32,020 bases of DNA from an uncultured Parabacteroides sp. (GTDB lineage Bacteria > Bacteroidota > Bacteroidia > Bacteroidales > Tannerellaceae): positions 1-32,020 of the forward strand of contig NZ_CAJJWO010000058.1 of the NCBI RefSeq assembly GCF_905196875.1, given 5' to 3'. The position numbers were made by a program, and so were the translations under genes. Shown one piece after another: positions 24,382 to 32,020 of the stretch. Position 1 is the stretch's first letter; each line of letters starts with the position of its first letter. The notes under the pieces are model-generated. The model did no database searches, was not told the DNA's origin, and saw nothing but the letters and a program-made list of their open reading frames with translations.

Positions 24382-24406
24382 GGACAGATTTGTCCGAATA
24401 CGGACA
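24382..24406 (+). promoter_or_regulatory. Dyad operators, probable enhancer site for the NtrC-family activator
   Basis: TGTCCGAATACGGACA (24391-24406) is a perfect 6-bp inverted repeat with a 4-bp centre. GGACA-GATT-TGTCC (24382-24395) overlaps its left arm as a second dyad. They lie 45-70 bp upstream of the -24 element, where bacterial enhancer-binding proteins usually bind. Confidence 0.65.
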
Positions 24407-24449
24407 CCTCCGACATCACACTCCCTTTCATTTTCAATAAGAAAAAAGT

Positions 24450-24466
24450 TTGGCATATCTATTGCT
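24450..24466 (+). promoter_or_regulatory. Sigma-54 (-24/-12) promoter of the ABC operon
   Basis: TTGGCAT-ATCTA-TTGC: the invariant GG (24452-24453) and GC (24464-24465) are exactly 10 bp apart, as required for RpoN. Transcription would start near 24476, about 20 nt before the ATG at 24498. The activator encoded three genes downstream is of the sigma-54-dependent class. Confidence 0.75.
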
Positions 24467-24497
24467 CGGGTATATGCAGAAAAAAACAGATAATTGT

Positions 24498-25166
24498 ATG
24501 GATATAATTCAAGTAAAAGGTATCACCAGAGTGTATCGTACCACGGAAGTGGAAACTATCGCTCTCGAAAATGTAAATCTGAATGTAAAAGCAGGAGAGT
24601 TTCTTTCGATAATGGGGCCATCGGGATGTGGGAAAAGTACGTTACTTAATCTGATGGGATTACTGGACTTGCCAGACCAGGGACAGGTCTTTATCGACAA
24701 CATCGAAACAACAACGATGAAAGACAACCGAATGGCAGAGTTCAGAAATAAAATGTTGGGATTCGTTTTTCAAAGCTTTCATTTGATAAATTCACTGAAT
24801 GTACTCGATAATGTGGAGCTTCCTTTGCTCTATAGAAAATCGAACGCGAAATATCGCAGGGAAATAGCGGTTAACGTGCTGGAAAAAGTCGGCTTGTCGC
24901 ACCGCATGAAACACTACCCTACTCAGCTGTCGGGAGGTCAATGCCAACGTGTGGCACTGGCCAGGGCAATTGCGAGTGACCCCAAAATTATCTTGGCGGA
25001 TGAACCGACCGGAAACCTGGACAGCAAAATGGGGGCAGAAATTATGGAACTTCTATTCCGGCTTAACGAAGAAGGTACTACCATTGTAATGGTTACCCAC
25101 GACGAACATATTGCCGAATCTACCCAACGAATCGTCCGCTTCTTCGACGGAAGACGGGTTGAATAA
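24498..25166 (+). CDS. MacB/LolD-type ABC transporter ATP-binding protein (222 aa)
   Basis: Cytoplasmic ATPase that would power the two FtsX-type permeases encoded next. I start it at 24498 (MDIIQVKGITRVYRT), the family's usual N-terminus. The longer frame from 24450 would run through the sigma-54 promoter, and the ATG at 24474 lies at the predicted transcription start. Motifs: Walker A GPSGCGKST (residues 40-48), Q-loop FQSFHLI, signature LSGGQCQRVALARA, Walker B IILADEPTGNLD and H-loop VTHD, all intact. Length is normal. Related Bacteroidetes operons export peptides, antimicrobials or lipids by a mechanotransmission mechanism; the substrate here is unknown. Confidence 0.9.
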   Translation: MDIIQVKGITRVYRTTEVETIALENVNLNVKAGEFLSIMGPSGCGKSTLLNLMGLLDLPDQGQVFIDNIETTTMKDNRMAEFRNKMLGFVFQSFHLINSLNVLDNVELPLLYRKSNAKYRREIAVNVLEKVGLSHRMKHYPTQLSGGQCQRVALARAIASDPKIILADEPTGNLDSKMGAEIMELLFRLNEEGTTIVMVTHDEHIAESTQRIVRFFDGRRVE

Positions 25167-25185
25167 ACCACAAAAGAGAATTATC

Positions 25186-26451
25186 ATGTATAAACTATAT
25201 TTCAAACAGGCATGGCTGATGCTGAAACAAAATAAATTTATCAGCATCATTGCAATCTTGGGGACCGCCCTGGCTATTATGATGATTATGTCCATCATTG
25301 TCGCCGATGAGATACAAAACATAAGTGTTTCGCCGGAAATAAACAGGGATCGTACATTATATGTGAATTACCAGGTTCAAAGAGATACGACCAAGGGCAG
25401 TTGGCAATCGGGTACTCCACCCTATAATATTCTTAAGGATTATCTTTATCCGCTGAAAACGCCTCAGTATGTATCCGGTGTCACCAACATAAGTACCGAT
25501 GTCCCGGCTACATTGGTCTGCAAAGAAGGTTCCAATGATATCACAAATATGCATCTCAGGGCTTCCGACGCGGTTTACTGGAAAATATTTTCTTTCTCAT
25601 TCATACAGGGAAAACCATTCAGCCAGGAAGAATTCGAATCGGGAATACCTGTTGCCGTTATAACGGAAACGACTGCAAGAAAAGTATTCAAAGGAGAGAC
25701 AGCCATGGGACAAACCATTTTAATCAACTTCAAGCCTTACCGCATCATAGGCATCGTAAAAGATGTATCGCCGGTATTCAAGCATGCTTTCGGCGATTTA
25801 TGGATTCCGTATACATCGCTCCAAAAAGAGAATATGCATTTTGAAATAATCATACTTGCTGAAAACACAAAGGATATCCCGGCTATAATAGAAGAGGTAA
25901 GAACCATGGAAAAAAAATATGCTACTGAACGTGCTCCCTGGATACTTTATCTGCAAGGCCCGTTAACCAACAAAGCCTACCAGATGAATATCAGGGGAAA
26001 TACTGTCCAGGAAATAGCCGAGAACATGACTATTCAAAATAGGAAATTAATTTTCATCCTATTGATCCTGCTCCTGATACCGGCCATCAATCTTTCCGGA
26101 CTAAGTCTTTCGCGCATAAAAAAACGAACGGAAGAGATCGGCATACGGAAAGCTTTCGGAGCGAAGAAATATACGATCCTGATACAGGTTCTTTTTGAAA
26201 ATCTGATCACTTCGGTACTTGGAGGTATTATCGGGCTGATATTGTCGTATCTGGTTGTCTTTCAGATGCGCGACTGGCTATTGGATGTTCCTGAAGGCAG
26301 CATGATACCGGTAAGTACCCTTATCTCTATCCCTGTTTTGCTGGCTGTGTTTGCCGTCTGCCTGGTTATCAACCTACTTTCTGCAGGAATTCCGGCGTAC
26401 AAAGCTTCGCGGATGAAGATTATTAATTCACTCAATCAAAATGACAAATAA
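25186..26451 (+). CDS. MacB-like FtsX-family ABC permease 1 (421 aa)
   Basis: Inner-membrane permease of a MacB-type ABC transporter. The start at 25186 (MYKLYFKQAWLMLKQNKF) is chosen because the frame opening at 25111 overlaps the ATPase gene. The order is a cytoplasmic amphipathic start, TM1 (~18-40), a large periplasmic MacB-PCD-type domain (~45-270), then three C-terminal TM segments. RTEEIGIRKAFGAKKYTILIQ, the characteristic FtsX loop after TM2, is present. It follows the ATPase by 19 bp and precedes a second permease by 2 bp, so the two probably form a heterodimer. No periplasmic adaptor or TolC-like gene is in the window. Confidence 0.85.
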   Translation: MYKLYFKQAWLMLKQNKFISIIAILGTALAIMMIMSIIVADEIQNISVSPEINRDRTLYVNYQVQRDTTKGSWQSGTPPYNILKDYLYPLKTPQYVSGVTNISTDVPATLVCKEGSNDITNMHLRASDAVYWKIFSFSFIQGKPFSQEEFESGIPVAVITETTARKVFKGETAMGQTILINFKPYRIIGIVKDVSPVFKHAFGDLWIPYTSLQKENMHFEIIILAENTKDIPAIIEEVRTMEKKYATERAPWILYLQGPLTNKAYQMNIRGNTVQEIAENMTIQNRKLIFILLILLLIPAINLSGLSLSRIKKRTEEIGIRKAFGAKKYTILIQVLFENLITSVLGGIIGLILSYLVVFQMRDWLLDVPEGSMIPVSTLISIPVLLAVFAVCLVINLLSAGIPAYKASRMKIINSLNQNDK

Positions 26452-26453
26452 TT

Positions 26454-27695
26454 ATGATACGTCACTTATTTAAAATTATCTGGAACGAACGCAAAACAAA
26501 CGGCTGGATCACGCTGGAATACATACTGGTGTTTTGTGTTCTTTGGTTCTGCATCGACTATCTGTACTATATGGGGAAATCTTATCTCGAACCGACAGGC
26601 TTCAATGTAGAAAATATCTACCAGATCGATATGGGCAAGAAAATAACGGAAGAAACACCTGACAAGGAAGCACTTGCAATGACCTTCCTGAACCGGGTAA
26701 AACAGTATCCGGGCGTGGAAAGCGTCAGTTTCTCGAAATATGCGGCTCCTTTTGCCGGTTGGAATTATATAAGCAGCTATTATATCGATACTGATACAAA
26801 CATGGTAAGCCTGCGGATGCGATGGATTTCGGACGGCTTTTTCGATGTATTCAAAATCAACAAACCGGCAAAAGGGTTGCAAGGATGGGGAACGCCCGGT
26901 TCAAAAGAGGTCATAATTACTCCCGACAGGAATGGATATTTCGGTTCCTATCCGGAAGCGGCTTTTCCCCTGAATGAAGTAAAAAAACTGACTTCAACGG
27001 ATAAAGACAGTACCGTTTATACCGTAATAGGAACAGCGGACAAAATGAAAGACGGCTATTTCGAAACTTATTCCAGCAGCATGCTTTTCCCGCTGGAGAA
27101 AAAAGACTTCGACCTGTCGGAATTACAAATTTACATGCGGGTAAGTCCGGATGTCAGTAAAAACTTTGGAGAAGAATTTAAGCGGCAAATGAGAGATCAA
27201 TTGGCACTCGATCCTTATTTTCTGGCGTCCGTCATCTCCCATAAAGACATAAAGAAGACCTGGACAGAGACATTAAACTCACTGAAGGGGGTATACGCAA
27301 TCACCACTTTCCTATTCATTAATATATTCCTGGGGATTATCGGTACATTTTGGTACCGCACGCAGACCCGCCGCAGCGAAATCGGCCTGAGGCTGGCGTT
27401 GGGAGCTACCCGAAACGGAGTAAAGACAATGATATTCATGGAAACCATCCTGATTTTATTTATTGCAAGTATAGTTGGAGTCAATATATGCGTCAATATA
27501 GGCCAAACAGTACTGTTGGAGACGTTGGACATACCGATATCCAACAGGGTACAGGGCGGAATCGGGAGTGAACAGGAATTCATTAACTATGCTCTGACAT
27601 TCGGTTTACTGGCTATTATATCGTTGGTCGCCGCATGGTATCCGGCCCGGCAGGCAGCAAAGATTCCTCCGGCAGAGGCATTACGGGATGAATAA
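26454..27695 (+). CDS. MacB-like FtsX-family ABC permease 2 (413 aa)
   Basis: Second inner-membrane permease. It has TM1 near residues 19-41, a periplasmic domain, and three C-terminal TM helices. RRSEIGLRLALGATRNGVKTMI marks the FtsX loop. The C-terminus ends PARQAAKIPPAEALRDE, the usual MacB-family tail (PAxxAAxxxPxEALR), which the first permease has only in weaker form. Expected partner of permease 1 and the ATPase. A 55-bp gap without a clear promoter follows before the regulator gene. Confidence 0.87.
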   Translation: MIRHLFKIIWNERKTNGWITLEYILVFCVLWFCIDYLYYMGKSYLEPTGFNVENIYQIDMGKKITEETPDKEALAMTFLNRVKQYPGVESVSFSKYAAPFAGWNYISSYYIDTDTNMVSLRMRWISDGFFDVFKINKPAKGLQGWGTPGSKEVIITPDRNGYFGSYPEAAFPLNEVKKLTSTDKDSTVYTVIGTADKMKDGYFETYSSSMLFPLEKKDFDLSELQIYMRVSPDVSKNFGEEFKRQMRDQLALDPYFLASVISHKDIKKTWTETLNSLKGVYAITTFLFINIFLGIIGTFWYRTQTRRSEIGLRLALGATRNGVKTMIFMETILILFIASIVGVNICVNIGQTVLLETLDIPISNRVQGGIGSEQEFINYALTFGLLAIISLVAAWYPARQAAKIPPAEALRDE

Positions 27696-27750
27696 ATTTA
27701 GTAACTTTACTACATTAATATAAATACACAGATCATTAAGAGATAATTCT

Positions 27751-29112
27751 ATGATACTTATTTGTGATGATGATATTACTGTCCAAACCTCCCTCGCACT
27801 TGTACTCAGGCGTGCCGGATATGAAATAGCGACAGCTTCTAACCAGCAGGAAGCAATAGACTTTGTACGCCGTACATGCCCGCAATTAATCCTGATGGAT
27901 ATGAATTATTCGAATACAACGACCGGTGAGGAAGGACTGGAGCTTCTGGCAAAAGTCCGGATCTTTTGTCCGGCTGTTCCTGTAATCCTTATCACCGCCT
28001 GGGGTTCCATTAACCTGGCAGTGCAGGGCATACGGGCCGGCGCATTCGATTTTATCACAAAACCCTGGAGTAATCTGACTTTACTGAATAATATAAAGAC
28101 TGCTATCGCGCTGAATGAGAGTAGCGAAAAAGAGATAAAAACGGCAGCTGATCTCACTACGGACACAGGTCATTATGAGAAGATCATTGGGAAATCCCCC
28201 TTGTTATTACAGGTATTAAACACTGTTTCAAGGATTGCCCGGACAAATGCCTCTGTATTGATCACCGGCGAAAGCGGAACCGGGAAAGAACTCATAGCAG
28301 AAGCTATCCATGAAAACAGCGACCGGAACAAAAAACCGTTTGTTAAAGTCAACCTGGGCGGCATTTCCCAGTCGTTATTCGAAAGTGAAATGTTTGGACA
28401 CAAGCAGGGAGCGTTTACGGATGCCCGCCACGACCGGATCGGACGTTTCGAGATGGCGGATAAGGGCACTATATTCCTGGATGAGATCGGTGAGTTGGAT
28501 ATGGTTTGCCAGGTAAAGCTGCTGAGAGTCTTGCAAGACCAGACATTCGAACCGCTTGGCGACAGCAAACAAAAGCAGGTCGACACACGCGTGATCAGTG
28601 CGACTAACAAAAACCTCACCGGTATGGTCGCCCAGGGAGCCTTTCGGGAAGACCTGTTTTACAGGATCAATCTGATCACTATCCGGATGCCAGCCCTACG
28701 GGAACGTATCGACGATATACCTCTACTGGTGGAACATTTTGTGGAGAAACAGGCGGAACTCAATAATATGGATCGCGTAGAACTATCGGCTGAAGCATTT
28801 GGCTACCTGAAGAAATTACCTTATCACGGGAATATCCGGGAACTGAAAAATCTGATAGACCGTACGACCCTGATCTCCGGAAAGCGTATTATCACTGACC
28901 AGGATTTAAAAAAGCAATATATCGAAGTCCCGGTAAATCAGATACCGGACAACAACTCGATCCAGTCGCTCGAAAATGTAGAGAAAAACATGATTCAAAA
29001 GGCGGTCGAGCTGTATGGCAGCAACCATTCGAAGATAGCGACGGCATTGGGACTAAGCCGGCAAACTTTATATCGCCGGATGGAAAAATACAATATAAAA
29101 CTTCCCGAATAA
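27751..29112 (+). CDS. NtrC-family sigma-54-dependent response regulator (453 aa)
   Basis: Enhancer-binding transcription activator. Receiver ~1-120 with acidic D6-D8 and phosphoacceptor Asp50 (LILMDM). AAA+ domain ~145-375 with Walker A GESGTGKE (173-180), the sigma-54 contact loop GAFTDA (220-225) and Walker B TIFLDEIGEL (~240-249). Fis-type HTH at the C-terminus (HSKIATALGLSRQTLYRRMEKY). The contact loop differs from the canonical GAFTGA by Gly to Asp at the fifth position. It is paired with the kinase gene 9 bp downstream. Its probable target is the operon's own sigma-54 promoter at 24450. Confidence 0.92.
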   Translation: MILICDDDITVQTSLALVLRRAGYEIATASNQQEAIDFVRRTCPQLILMDMNYSNTTTGEEGLELLAKVRIFCPAVPVILITAWGSINLAVQGIRAGAFDFITKPWSNLTLLNNIKTAIALNESSEKEIKTAADLTTDTGHYEKIIGKSPLLLQVLNTVSRIARTNASVLITGESGTGKELIAEAIHENSDRNKKPFVKVNLGGISQSLFESEMFGHKQGAFTDARHDRIGRFEMADKGTIFLDEIGELDMVCQVKLLRVLQDQTFEPLGDSKQKQVDTRVISATNKNLTGMVAQGAFREDLFYRINLITIRMPALRERIDDIPLLVEHFVEKQAELNNMDRVELSAEAFGYLKKLPYHGNIRELKNLIDRTTLISGKRIITDQDLKKQYIEVPVNQIPDNNSIQSLENVEKNMIQKAVELYGSNHSKIATALGLSRQTLYRRMEKYNIKLPE

Positions 29113-29121
29113 AACCACGGC

Positions 29122-30438
29122 ATGAAATCAAGATGGATACTTCGAATAATCATCGTGCTTATCGCATGCATATCGACCGGTATAGGCTTCTTCTTTTTCC
29201 GCGATGAACCGATACCTTTCTGGGTGATACAATGCATAGCGGTATTTTCCATCCTGCTTTCTCTTTTTATCTATCAAAAACTCATCAAGCCCTATCATAT
29301 CCTGCTCAGCGGGATGCAACTATTGAAAGAACAGGATTTTTCAACCAAACTGCGTCCGGTACAAAACAAGGATGCCAACGAGTTGATCGATGTATTCAAC
29401 CGGATGATCACGCAATTACGTTCCGAGCGGATTGAAGTGCGGGAGAAGAACCAGTTTCTCGACTTGCTTATCCATGCTTCGCCGCAAGGTATCATCATCC
29501 TGAATTTTGACAAACAGATCACCGACATCAATCCTTCCGGACTAAAATTACTGAATATCGGGGATATTTCTGAAATAAAAGGGAAAACTTTCCAGGAATC
29601 GACCTTCGAACTGGCTCCGGCCCTGGCTGAGTTAAAGCAAGGAGACGATGTGATGATCCGCAGCACGGTAAACACCGTGTTTCACTGTATCCGTTCGTCT
29701 TTCATCGATCAGGGATTCAATCATCCTTTTATTCTGATTGAAGAGATCACCCAGGAGTTGCTCAAAGTGGAAAAAGAGTCGTATGAACGTATCATCCGCA
29801 TGATGTCTCACGAAGTAAACAATTCGGTCGGGGCAATCAGTTCCACTTTAAATGTCGTAACGGACATTTTTAAACAGGATGAGAACAGTAAATGGGAATA
29901 TGTTTTGCCGGCAGTCGAGGCTTCCTTCGACCGTTGTGGAAATCTGGCCAGCTTTATCAGCAAGCTATCGCAGGTAATTCGCATCCCCGAACCTACCCTC
30001 TCTCCCATTTCCCTGAATGAGCAGGCTCGTTCCGTTTATGCATTAACGAGCGCCGAATGTCAACAAAGGAATATCGAATTGACTTTATCGCTGACAGAGG
30101 AAGACCAATACGTTCAAGTAGACGGCATCCAGTTCGAACAGGTACTGGTCAATATTATCAAAAACGCTTATGAAGCAATCGGGAAAAACGGTAAGATACA
30201 GATCTACACACATCACTCCCCTTTATCTATTATCATAGAAGACAACGGCCCCGGTATGACTGAAGAAACCAGGCAAAAACTCTTCACTCCTTTCTTCACG
30301 ACCAAATCATCCGGACAAGGGATCGGTCTGATGTTCGTCAGGGAAGTTCTGACCAACCATCAATGCAAATTTAGCCTGACAACAGAGTACGGGCATACCA
30401 TGTTCAAAATATTCTTCAGAGCCGACAACAACACCTGA
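29122..30438 (+). CDS. PAS-containing membrane sensor histidine kinase (438 aa)
   Basis: Cognate kinase of the NtrC-family regulator. Two TM helices (~6-26 and ~31-50) are separated by only a few residues, so there is almost no periplasmic sensor. They are followed by a HAMP-like linker (~50-105) and a PAS domain (~105-215, SPQGIIILNFDKQITDINPS). The phosphoacceptor is His230 in SHEVNNSVG (HExxN class), and the ATPase domain is intact: NIIKNAYEAIG, EDNGPGM, FFTTKSSGQGIGL. The likely input is cytoplasmic or intramembrane, perhaps the state of the neighbouring transporter. It is the last gene of the operon; no strong terminator is visible in the 45 bp before the convergent slipin gene. Confidence 0.9.
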   Translation: MKSRWILRIIIVLIACISTGIGFFFFRDEPIPFWVIQCIAVFSILLSLFIYQKLIKPYHILLSGMQLLKEQDFSTKLRPVQNKDANELIDVFNRMITQLRSERIEVREKNQFLDLLIHASPQGIIILNFDKQITDINPSGLKLLNIGDISEIKGKTFQESTFELAPALAELKQGDDVMIRSTVNTVFHCIRSSFIDQGFNHPFILIEEITQELLKVEKESYERIIRMMSHEVNNSVGAISSTLNVVTDIFKQDENSKWEYVLPAVEASFDRCGNLASFISKLSQVIRIPEPTLSPISLNEQARSVYALTSAECQQRNIELTLSLTEEDQYVQVDGIQFEQVLVNIIKNAYEAIGKNGKIQIYTHHSPLSIIIEDNGPGMTEETRQKLFTPFFTTKSSGQGIGLMFVREVLTNHQCKFSLTTEYGHTMFKIFFRADNNT

Positions 30439-30483
30439 TACTGATTCTTCAGTCCTTCCCGGGAAACCTATCTTAAAAGTTCA

Positions 30484-31365
30484 TTAGACTTCGCTATTCT
30501 TAGCCAGTGATGCTAATCCTCCCATAGCTCCCAAATTCATTGTATCCAAAGCCGAACTTGGTACTATAATCATAGAACCTTTCTCTTTCAAACCCTCGAA
30601 CAGCATATTCATACCTCTGAGGTGTAATGCAACAGGATTATCAGTATACTTTTTACTGGCCAACTCAAACTTCTCGGCAATCTCGGTTTCCGCCGTTCCC
30701 AGAATGACACGGGCTCTTCTTTCACGTTCAGCCTGGGCTTCCTTACTCATGGCATCGGCAAGATCTTGAGGTATAGCGATATCGTTAATACCAACAGTTT
30801 GACAGGTAATTCCCCAGGGATTTGTATTTCTATCTAAAACATGTTGTAGATCTTCAGCAATTTTATCACGTTCCTGCAAAAGAGTGGACAGTTCATGTTT
30901 ACCGATTGTATCCCTTAACCCTGTCTGGGCTATGTGCTCAATGGCCTTTTGATACTCCTGTACTTCCAAAGCCGCTTTCTCCACATCCCAAACCGTCCAA
31001 TACACAACAGCATCCACGTTGACAGGTACTGTATCTTTCGTCAGGGTTTGTTCTGCTTTAAAAGCACTTACCCGTACCCGTTGATCAATATAAGCAGATA
31101 CACTATCAAGAATAGGAATAATCATAAATGGGCCAGGACCTTTTAAACCCTTAAATTTACCCATACGTAACACCACTGCCCGTTCCCATTGGTCGGCCAC
31201 ACGGATTGAAAGAGCCAACAAACTGGAAATGAGAATCAAGAACAACAAAACCGGCATATTCACAATATGCAAACTATACAAAACGACTGATAAAAAAATC
31301 AGTACCAGCAATACAGAAAGAGAAATAGGATTAAACCATCCCTTGTTGATCACATTTGTTGTCAT
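30484..31365 (-). CDS. Slipin / SPFH (stomatin-like) membrane protein (293 aa)
   Basis: Predicted membrane-microdomain scaffold protein. N-terminal hydrophobic hairpin (~13-60) is followed by the SPFH/Band 7 domain (WERAVVLRMGKFKGLKGPGPFMIIPILD, then VPVNVDAVVYWTVWD). Next come the conserved GxHELxxLLxERDKI-type segment and the alanine/charged helix EAQAERERRARVILGTAE. The C-terminus is short. Bacterial slipins are often paired with an NfeD-type protease-related partner, but none is next to it here. It follows a GntR-type regulator gene by 5 bp, so the two form an operon probably controlled by that regulator. Confidence 0.9.
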   Translation of the reverse strand: MTTNVINKGWFNPISLSVLLVLIFLSVVLYSLHIVNMPVLLFLILISSLLALSIRVADQWERAVVLRMGKFKGLKGPGPFMIIPILDSVSAYIDQRVRVSAFKAEQTLTKDTVPVNVDAVVYWTVWDVEKAALEVQEYQKAIEHIAQTGLRDTIGKHELSTLLQERDKIAEDLQHVLDRNTNPWGITCQTVGINDIAIPQDLADAMSKEAQAERERRARVILGTAETEIAEKFELASKKYTDNPVALHLRGMNMLFEGLKEKGSMIIVPSSALDTMNLGAMGGLASLAKNSEV

Positions 31366-31370
31366 AAGTA

Positions 31371-31751
31371 TTATTTTTTAGAGGTTTCAATATTTTTCAA
31401 TTCCCGCATGATTTCACTAAGAGTAAAACCATAACTGAAGGCCACAGAAGAAAACTGTATACAAATTTCTTTCAGCTTATCTTCCCTCTCCTTTTCCAAT
31501 ATTACATTCTCCGTTTTATTGATAAACGTTCCTGTGCCCTGTTGGGTTTCCAATATGTTTTTGATTTCCAATTCCTTGTATGCCTTCGATACCGTGTTCA
31601 GATTCACCTTCAACTCTACGGCTAGCGCCCTGACCGTAGGAAGTTGCTCACCTAATTTTAGTTGCCCGGATGCTATGCCAAATATAATCTGATCGATAAT
31701 CTGACGATAGACCGGTACGCCGCTGGAGTAATCTAATAAAAACTTAATCAT
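31371..31751 (-). CDS. GntR-family (YtrA-like) transcriptional regulator (126 aa)
   Basis: Small DNA-binding repressor. I start at the ATG at 31751 (MIKFLLDYSSGVPVYRQI), the normal family start; an in-frame ATG at 31775 would add eight residues. A winged HTH of the GntR type covers ~10-75 (GVPVYRQIIDQI, GEQLPTVRALAVELKVNLNTVSKAYKELE, GTGTFI). A short helical tail follows instead of a large effector domain, as in the YtrA subfamily. Such regulators usually control their own operon, here including the slipin gene. Confidence 0.9.
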   Translation of the reverse strand: MIKFLLDYSSGVPVYRQIIDQIIFGIASGQLKLGEQLPTVRALAVELKVNLNTVSKAYKELEIKNILETQQGTGTFINKTENVILEKEREDKLKEICIQFSSVAFSYGFTLSEIMRELKNIETSKK

Positions 31752-31797
31752 ACAATTCCATATTATATTAAACAAACATTGTACTATTTGTATATGA

Positions 31798-31827
31798 CAA
31801 AGGTATAAAAAAAATTGTTACACCAAA
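31798..31827 (-). promoter_or_regulatory. Promoter of the GntR-slipin operon
   Basis: Minus-strand TTTG at 31824-31827, an 18-bp spacer, and TACCTTTG at 31798-31805: a good match to the Bacteroidetes -33/-7 promoter, ~40 bp before the start codon. The tail of the spacer is a run of eight Ts. Confidence 0.7.
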
Positions 31828-31924
31828 CTTTTTGCACTGTTTTTATAAAAAAATCTATTTTGAATCAAGAGAGATTAGCAGAGTCTATAATTAATGTATA
31901 GTAAGTCATTGTAGAGAAACAAAA

Positions 31925-31950
31925 AAAGGCTTACAATTTCTTGTAAACCT
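31925..31950 (-). terminator. Intrinsic terminator after the tRNA gene
   Basis: Stem AAGGCTTACAA (31925-31935) with TTGTAAACCTT (31940-31950), one mismatch and a 4-base loop, is followed by a T-run on the minus strand. Confidence 0.85.
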
Positions 31951-31958
31951 TTTATTTT

Positions 31959-32020
31959 GTAGCGAGACCCGGGATTGAACCGGGGACCTCATGATTATGA
32001 ATCATGCGCTCTAACCAGCT
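31959..32020 (-). tRNA. tRNA with anticodon CAU (probably elongator tRNA-Met), 5' end cut by window edge
   Basis: On the minus strand the sequence gives most of the D arm and an anticodon arm CATGA-TTCATAA-TCATG with anticodon CAU. The T arm CCCGG-TTCAATC-CCGGG, the acceptor 3' strand TCTCGCT and discriminator A at 31959 follow. CCA is not encoded (CAA follows). The 5' acceptor strand lies beyond base 32020. A tRNA-Ile2 (lysidine-modified CAU) cannot be fully excluded without the rest of the gene. Confidence 0.9.

Noticed and set aside
24450..24497. Upstream starts for the ABC ATPase gene (ATG at 24450 or 24474)
   Set aside because: The first lies in the sigma-54 promoter and the second at the predicted transcript start. 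The family N-terminus begins at 24498.

Overview
This window reads as Bacteroidales chromosome, most likely Parabacteroides or a close relative. The reasons are Bacteroidetes-type -7 boxes (TAnnTTTG), the absence of clear Shine-Dalgarno sites, many SPII lipoproteins of the FimA/Mfa1 type V pilus superfamily, and a membrane-bound hybrid regulator ending in an AraC domain. The genus is an inference, and no database search was possible.

Bases 345-19302 hold an expanded type V fimbria locus, all on the minus strand, in six transcription units. In transcription order they are: (I) fimbrillin 19302-17965; (II) fimbrillin, Mfa2/FimB-type anchor and two accessory pilins, 17376-12686; (III) two pilin-like proteins and a 940-residue tip-like protein, 12426-7486; (IV) and (V) two tandemly duplicated small pilin genes, 7193-6294 and 5820-4903; (VI) a pilin-like protein and a 1024-residue tip-like protein, 4456-345. 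Each unit ends in a recognisable intrinsic terminator. Each also starts from a -7 box with a shared upstream element at nearly fixed spacing: CGGTAAAA 47 bp away and/or GATAG 72-73 bp away. This candidate fimbrial regulon operator is the strongest new signal in the window. Directly upstream of unit I lies an AraC-tailed hybrid regulator (21629-19683). It has almost no extracytoplasmic sensor and a degenerate ATPase domain, and it is the natural candidate to bind the operator.

Bases 21630-24497 form a gene-poor divergent region around a second FimB/Mfa2-like lipoprotein (22940-23863, plus strand). The promoter-leader, gene and terminator of this gene are preceded by a decayed copy of the same module. 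Short GGGTAATTT repeats occur in the decayed copy. A candidate structured RNA with two GNRA-type tetraloops and a terminator follows the intact copy.

Bases 24498-30438 form a plus-strand operon: MacB/LolD-like ABC ATPase, two FtsX-type permeases, an NtrC-family sigma-54 activator and its PAS histidine kinase. A well-formed -24/-12 sigma-54 promoter and a perfect dyad (TGTCCG-N4-CGGACA) precede it, which suggests autoregulation by the encoded two-component system.

Bases 30484-31751 (minus) hold a slipin/SPFH membrane protein and a small GntR-family regulator. A tRNA with anticodon CAU runs off the right edge.
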